Assembly (NCBI GenBank): GCA_023935145.1
Contig: CM043698.1
Location: 60,736,001 to 60,800,000 of the forward strand
Direction of reading: 5' to 3'
Length of the DNA: 64,000 nt
Source: Bretschneidera sinensis
Taxonomy: Eukaryota > Streptophyta > Magnoliopsida > Brassicales > Akaniaceae
Made by a program: the position numbers and the translations under genes. Shown in pieces: positions 58,218 to 64,000 of the stretch. Under the pieces are notes generated by a model. That model worked only from the letters and a program-made list of their open reading frames with translations, was not told the origin of the DNA and did not search any database. Positions within the stretch are counted from its first letter, which is position 1. Each line of letters begins with the position of its first letter.

Positions 58218-58414
58218 ATCTCTACTTTTGTCTAAGTGTTTAAACCCGAACCATTGTGCAGAGAGCTTCAAGATCCAAACTCATCTTGAGTCATCAATTA
58301 ACCAACTCCAATCCTAAGTAGTCCAAGGCAATGATTGAACTTACTTAGAGGTAGGACTTTAGTACCTAAATCCGCAGGATTTTTTTCTGTGGCTACCTTG
58401 TCCACATGGATGCA
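58218..58414 (-). other. 3' interior of nested copia
   Basis: Short non-coding stretch between RNase H and the LTR. The minus strand reads GACAAAAGTAGAGAT next to the LTR, a weak polypurine tract. Confidence 0.6.
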
Positions 58415-59730
58415 TCATTTCGTAACATTTTCCCGAATGAAATGATACCGAACATCTATGTTCTTTGTCCTCTCATGGAACACCGGATTCTTACATAAAT
58501 ACAATGCACTTTGACTATCCGAAAACACCACACCCTGCTCCTCCAGTACCTTCAACTCTTCCAGCAACCCTTTGCACCACATGGCCTCCTTAATGGCCTC
58601 CGTAGCCGCTATGTACTCCGCCTCGGTTGTTGAGAGTGCTATTATTGGCTGCAACTGAGCCTTCCAACTTACATAACATCCATTTTAGTTGAAGAAGTAT
58701 GAGGTAATCGATCTCCTTTTATCCCAGTCTGCTCCATAGTCCGAATCCGCAAAACTCTCAAGGCAGATGGACTTACCCCTCTTTTCATAAACCAGCCCTA
58801 CTTCTAGGCTTCCCTTCAAATACCTCAGCAACCACTTCATCCCAAGCCAACGCTCATTTTCAGGATTACTCATAAACTTGCTGAGAACAATATTGCATGA
58901 GCAACATCAGGTCTAATGCTTACCATGGTGAACATAACAGAACCAACCGCACTAGAGTATGAGACTTTTTCCATTTCTTTCTTATCCACTTTCGATCTCG
59001 AACATTGATTGCTGGACAACTTGAAATGACCAGATGATACACATCCCAAGGATATCATCTTCTCTATGTAGGAACTTAGATATCATCTTCTCTATGTAGG
59101 AAGTTTAAAAGATCTTTAATTTGTTTCTCTCCCTTTCCCAAATGATACACATCCCAAGGATCTTCTGTGCATGGCCAAGATCCTTCATCTCAAACTCCTC
59201 ACTGAGTTGAGCCTTCAATTTCCTTATCCTCTCCATGCTGCTCCTAACCAGCAATACATCATCAACATAGATGAGGATGATCATCACTTCCTCAACCTTC
59301 TGCCCCTTATAGTATAAGCACGAATCATAGTAGCTCCTCATGAAACCTAGGCTGATTACCAAGGAATCAAACCTCTTATTCCATTGCCGAGGTGATTGCT
59401 TCAGGCCATAGAGATATTTCTTCAATTTGCACACCAACGCTCCCTGCCTTCCTTCCTCATAGCCTTCGAGTTGCTTCATGAAAATGGTCTCATCAAGCTC
59501 TCCATGTAAAAACACTGTCTTCACATCCATTTTCTTGATTTCCCAATCAAATTGGACCACCAATGCTAACACTATCCGTATCGTCTTGTACTTCACAATC
59601 GGTGAGAAGATTTTGGTGAAATCTATGCCTTTTTCTATGTGAAACCCTTCGCCACCAGCCTAGCTTTATATCAGACTTCATCCCCTGGATTATTCCATTC
59701 TTTGATCTTGTAGAGCCATCTATAATCCAC
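58415..59730 (-). pseudogene. pol: Nested copia RT and RNase H
   Basis: RT: MDVKTVFLHGELDETI, LYGLKQSPRQWNKRFD, ILIYVDDVLLVRSSM with intact YVDD (about 59257-59268), EFEMKDLGHAQKILGM. The frame differs from that before 59640 and from that after 59100, where a local 28-bp tandem duplication (59050-59105; GATATCATCTTCTCTATG twice) and a second copy of ATGATACACATCCCAAGG disturb it. RNase [58 protein letters not shown], ending 58415. Confidence 0.9.
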
Positions 59731-60960
59731 AACTCTATGTTTTTCTGGTTTGGGCGCCAACTCCAAAGAGTTATTCTTCATCAAAGAATTCATTTCTTCC
59801 TCCATAGCCAGTTTCCACTTTGACGAATCCTTACACTCCATGGCATCCGTATAAGTTTCTGGTTCAACCTCTCCTTCTATCTAAGGAGCTGCTACATTAG
59901 CATCCGTAAACTCATATCTCAAAGGTGGTCTAACCACCCTCCTTCCCCGGTCTCTTGTGAGCTGATAGTCATTATGACTTGCTGCATCAACCTCTTCTTA
60001 TTCAGCCTCTTCTTGAGTTTTTTGAGCATGACCTTCATTCAAGGGCTCTACCTGGTCCGAACCCTCTTGTATTCCTAGCTCTACCTGAACCAAACTCTCC
60101 TTGATGCGATGCTCCACAACTTTCGGACTGGTTTGCTCACTAGCCCCTGCAGGGTTAGTTTTCTCCAAGTAGGGAAATAACAATTCATTAAAAATAACAT
60201 CCCTACTTATAATGAGTTTCATGCCTTTCTTTTCTAAGGACTACAACCTATATCCCTTAACCCTATCACTATATCCTAGAAATACACATTTTCTAGATCT
60301 TGGGCTAAGTTTATCCTCTTTTTGATGTGGATATACAACACACCCAAAAGTCCTAAGGTTACTTAATTTAGAGGGCTTTCCACTCCACATCTCCATGAGA
60401 GTCTTGAGCTCCAAAGCTCTAGAGGGTGATCTATTTACCAAGTATGCAGCTGTAGCCACAGCTTCTCCCCAAAAATATTTTGGTAAGCTGGATCCTGTTA
60501 ACATGCACGTAACCTTTTCCATAAGGGTTCTATTCATCCTCTCAGTAACTTCATTTTGCTGAGGTGTTTTTACAACCGTTCTATGTCTTAGAATGCCATT
60601 TAATTCACAGAATTTATCAAAATCCTTATTGCAAAATTCTAAGCCATTATCGGTTCGTAAAGCCTTAACTACCCTACCTGTTTGAGTTTCCAGTAACTTC
60701 TTCCACACAACAAATTTATCCAAGGCATCTGATTTATTTCTAAGTAAATAAACCCACACTCTTCTTGAATAATCATCAATTAAAGATAGAAAGTAAAAGT
60801 TACCTCCTTGTGTTGGTGTTCTTGTTAGTCCCCAAAGGTCAGAATGAATGTCGTCAAGAATCCCTTTAGACTTGTGCACTCCGGTGTTGAAGCTGACCCG
60901 GTGTTGTTTCCCAAGAATTCAACTCTCACAGAAATCCAGTTTCTCTACTTTGTCACCACC
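59731..60960 (-). pseudogene. Nested copia integrase and linker
   Basis: Integrase core 60879-60241: LDDIHSDLWGLTR (Asp), FLSLIDDYSRRVWVYLL, ALRTDNGLEFCN (Asp), PQQNEVTERMNRTL (Glu; usually NGVAERMN), FLGYSDRVKGYRL. The linker 60222-59998 is acidic (VVEHRIKESLVQVELG) and leads to SSKWKLAMEEEMNSL near 59800. Stops at 60241 and 59998. Confidence 0.88.
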
Positions 60961-61167
60961 AAGTAGACCATCATTGCTAAGAACTTGCAGGCCTTTTTCG
61001 CTCATATGTCCCCAGCGAGTGTGCTAAAGGGCTGCCTTATCCATCTCAGCCATCAAGCTTGCTGCTTGATCATTGATTTCTGTCTCTCTGATCATCTCAT
61101 AGAGTCCATCGTTTCTTGCTACCTTGATCACTACCAAAGATCCCTTGGCTACCTTGATCTTTCCTCC

Positions 61168-61450
61168 CTATACTTTACATGTATACCCCATGGAATCCAG
61201 CTGCCCCAATGAGATCAAATTTCTGTTCAAATCTGGAAGATACCTCATATTTCGCAGCAGCCTTGTGACTCCATCAAACATCCTCAATTGGATGTCTCCA
61301 ATTCCTCTCACTTGGCAAGAATTATCATTCCCCAAGAAGACCCTTCCATCATTGATCTCTTTGAAATTCTTGAACCATTCCTTGTGAGGGCACATGTGAT
61401 AAGTGCACTCAGAATCCAGAATCCACTTTTAACTGCCTTGCCTCCTACTC
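61168..61450 (-). pseudogene. Nested copia protease
   Basis: KWILDSECTYHMCPHKEWF: the active-site DSGC is DSEC, a Gly to Glu change expected to block the enzyme. Then FLGNDNSCQVRGIGDIQL and LRNMRYLPDLNRNLISLGQL. Stops precede and follow it. Confidence 0.87.
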
Positions 61451-61539
61451 ACATTTGAGCACACAACAAGAACATCATCATGTTGTTCTCCCTTGGCAAC
61501 CGAAGCCTCTCCATTGTTGGTGTGGCTTCTTCTCTCATC

Positions 61540-62307
61540 TCACATCTTCTTCTTACAATCTTTTTTGAAATGGCCCTCCTTGTTGCAGTAGAAGCACCTC
61601 TTTCTAAATCTTGATTTGGAATGTGCTCTCCTATGGCTTTGCTCTCTACCTCTTAATTTCTTCCGGTAGTTGCCATGGTTGCTACTGCCATTCCGAGTTG
61701 TTGGCCTTCCTCTTATGAACAGTCCATCTCCACTTGATGTCTCCTTCATCTTGGCTTTGAAGTCATGTGCCCTTATGGCATTGATCACAATCTCCTTTAT
61801 TAAAGTATCCCTTCCATACTCAATAGCATTAATCAAATTATCAAAGCAATCAGGAAGAGAATTTAACAAGATAATAGCCAATTGCTCATCCGAAAATGTA
61901 ATGCTATAACTATTCAAATCTTGAACTAGCTTATTAAAGACATCAAGATTATCTTGCAACTCTTTACTAGGATTCATTTTAAAAGCAAATATTTTTTTAA
62001 GAAGATAAATCTTGTTAGGGAGAGTTTTGATAAGAAACAACTCATCTAGGTTCTTCTATATGATAGCCGGTTCTTCCGAGTCTCCACACTCCCTTGTGAC
62101 ACTATCCGACATGTGCAAGAAAATGGTGCTTTAAGCCATCTTCTTCATCTCAACCTACTAGTCCTCCGTGAAATTTTATGGAAAAGAATCATCTTCTCCA
62201 ATAGCCAAGTCCACTTTCTGTTGCATTAGAACCGCCTTGATCTTCCGCTTCCACAGGGAAAAATCTCATTTTCCATCAAACTTCTCAACCACGAAATTTG
62301 AAGCCAT
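61540..62307 (-). pseudogene. gag: Nested copia gag with zinc knuckle
   Basis: ATG at 62307 (MASNFVVEKFDGK), then DFSLWKRKIKAVLMQQKV, with a TGA in place of Trp and further stops until 62040. Open from there: IYLLKKIFAFKMNPSKELQ, NSLPDCFDNLINAIEYGR, and the knuckle CFYCNKEGHFKKDC near the end, followed by a stop at 61540. Confidence 0.9.
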
Positions 62308-62539
62308 CTTTGCGGACAAGATCCTAGATTTATGCAATACCCAAAAATGTTTTCTTCAACCTCAAGAACACGATCGAAGATGGATCTTAACACTATTCAT
62401 GAATCACCCTCAAGAACACGATCTGATCTTGATCTTTACTCCGTTCTTGAATCACCCAAGAAGTTGATCTTTGATTCTTGGAGTCTTGCTCCAATACCTT
62501 TTGTTCTTGCTCCGATATCCAGTTGTACAAGCTCCTCCA

Positions 62540-62552
62540 GCTCTGATACCAC
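62540..62552 (-). other. Primer binding site of nested copia
   Basis: The minus strand reads TGGTATCAGAGC next to the 5' LTR, a perfect initiator tRNA-Met match. Confidence 0.88.
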
Positions 62553-63538
62553 TATTGGAAATCACCTTGACAAGATGCCCAAGTGGTGATCTTCCAAACA
62601 TCCAAGTCTAGAATGACTTGTAGAAAGAAATACAGCAATCAAAAGCAAGAAAGAAAAGAAGACAAACGATTTGTTATCGAGGTTCAACAATAGCCTACGT
62701 CCTCGTGAGTTCCTCTAAACTCTCTGCACTAAATTAATGGTTTTTTACAATTACAGCAACCCTCTTCAAGAAGCTCAAATTCTTGAAGAAACCAATAAGA
62801 GATGAAAGGAAGAAGATAAGAACTAACAATGCTCTCTATCTAATCTAGACTTCTCTCTCTTTACAACCAGCCTCACTACAATGAGCCCCTATTGTGTTTG
62901 TGTCTTTGCACTCTTACACAATTCTCTCTTGTGTGTCACTCTTTACAATTGATCTCAAATTATGTCACAATGTTATGTCTAGAATGAAGCTAGGTGACCC
63001 TTTATATAGTGCACCAACTTCTTGTCCAATCTTGAGAGTCAATTTCCACCCTTATATCTTGATGACCACTTAACCATGGTCCTCCATCAATTATAAGTGG
63101 TACTGTGCATTTTAACCTTGCATCCATGCACCTAAGAGGAGGTTTAAACAAGCTGTCCATGTGTGCATCAGTGTGCCTAGTGCTTAGGCACTGAACAGGG
63201 GGCAGTGAGGCGCTAGGCAAAGCTTCTTTGCACCACATTCTAGACGGTGCGGCGCTGGTGGAGAGGATGTGTGGTGTTGCCCTTCTCCAAGCTGTTTCCT
63301 TGCTGGGCGGTGAGGCACTGGTGAAAGGGCGGTGAGGTGCACACTGATGCTGCCCTTCACACAGCAGTGTGCACTATTTTGCTTTGTTGTTTAGGGGTGT
63401 GCACACACACCTAAATGGATGCACACACATGTGTGCACTCCTTTAACATGTTTTATTTTAATCTTCCAACCTTGGTTTAGACTTTAACCATATTTGAACA
63501 ATGTTTAGACATGTTTAAACCTTAGACAAATACCAACA
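62553..63538 (-). repeat. 5' LTR of nested copia
   Basis: Partner of 57232-58217, same length. Its inner end is TATTGG instead of TGTTGG on plus. GC-rich block 63177-63345; TATA near 62997-63010. Confidence 0.95.
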
Positions 63539-64000
63539 TCACCATTGGAGACAAAACCAAGATAAAGATCATCAGGAATGACAAAGTTGGTAATGACTTC
63601 TCAACTATTGATTATGTTTTATATATGCAAGGCCTTAAGCCAAATTTACTTAGTATTAGTCAACTATGTGACAAAGGCAACAAAATCATATTTGAAACCT
63701 CTCGTTGTCTAGTTGTAGACATCAAAAGTAACAAGATCAAGTTTGTTGACCATAGACACGAAAATGTCTATACAGTTTATTTAAAATCTTTGCATTCGGA
63801 AAATGAAAAATATTTTCCTGCTTTTAGTAAAAACCTATGGCTATGGTATAAAAGACTTGGCCATGTGAACATGGATTTGCTTAAAATTATTTCAATAAAA
63901 GATTTAGTCATTGAACTTCCAAAACTTAAATTTGAAAAAGACAAGGTGTGTGATGCTTGTCAAATGGGAAACAAACAAGAATTTCTTTTAAATAAAAAGA
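63539..64000 (+). pseudogene. Copia protease and pre-integrase region (copy C, continued)
   Basis: TIGDKTKIKIIRNDKVGND, YVLYMQGLKPNLLSISQLC, then LWLWYKRLGHVNMDLL and KVCDACQMG with the zinc Cys pair intact. Open until the window end; the sequence aligns with 30450-30900 of the minus-strand relative. Confidence 0.87.

Larger units (their letters stand above)
57232..63538 (-). mobile_element. Complete Ty1/copia element nested in the protease of another copia
   Basis: 6307 bp with 986-bp LTRs and perfect 5-bp duplications TCACC (57227-57231 and 63539-63543). On minus: primer site, gag with one CCHC knuckle, protease, integrase, RT, RNase H. The same LTR family is found as a solo LTR at 7260-8128. 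Gag and pol carry numerous stops and some frameshifts. Confidence 0.95.
53911..64000 (+). mobile_element. Ty1/copia element in copy C, interrupted by another copia, runs off window
   Basis: LTR, primer site, gag and the protease start are at 53911-57231; protease continues at 63544 after the nested element and reaches the pre-integrase region at the window end. Same family as 24135-33291 by gag, protease and palindrome arrays. The 3' half and second LTR are outside the window. Confidence 0.88.

Noticed and set aside
1..64000. tRNA or rRNA genes
   Set aside because: The tRNA-like matches found are short primer binding sites next to LTRs; no cloverleaf or rRNA core was seen.

Overview
The window reads as nuclear DNA of a flowering plant, most likely a eudicot. 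It is AT-rich and TE-dense. It holds only two credible host genes: a three-exon gene for a thylakoid-lumen PsbP-domain protein resembling PPD6, and an intronless VQ-motif protein gene. Almost everything else is LTR retrotransposon sequence, mostly dead copies nested inside one another, plus fragments of TIR and CACTA DNA transposons. I see no rRNA, tRNA or bacterial-type genes.

Layout. 1-13168: a decayed Ty3/gypsy chromovirus-like element on the minus strand, whose left LTR runs off the window. Its left LTR is split by a complete gag-only LTR element (911-5922, TSD GTATG) and its integrase by a solo copia LTR (7260-8128, TSD TACTC). It sits in an older copia fragment (13169-13600). 14764-21812: the gene island (PPD6-like 14805-18303; VQ 21111-21812), both on the plus strand. 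22611-33291: an AT-rich repeat carrying a 1.27-kb TIR element (22821-24090) and a 9.2-kb Ty1/copia element on minus (24135-33291) with an extra ORF after pol. 33292-38500: gene-free repeats, including an intact copy of the site that received those two insertions, a gypsy LTR and a CACTA end. 38500-55535: three copies (A, B, C) of one host-like segment, two of them carrying the same copia insertion; copy B is interrupted by a full copia element (42550-49729, TSD GCAGT). 53911-64000: the copia element of copy C, interrupted in its protease by another full copia element on minus (57232-63538, TSD TCACC), and continuing past the window end.

The main unexplained signal is a short palindrome, CCAGTCGACTGG, present in five clusters of about 7-11 copies. 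Four are in LTRs of two related copia subfamilies, each ending 96-97 bp upstream of the LTR TATA box. The fifth lies directly upstream of a separate TATA box that precedes the extra ORF of the 24135-33291 element. This suggests an element-specific regulatory module shared by the LTR and the accessory gene. A second signal is a GC-rich U3 module with common words in a gypsy-type LTR and in an unrelated copia LTR family, again just upstream of TATA. All element coding regions seen here carry stops or frameshifts, so any activity would be ancestral or supplied from elsewhere.
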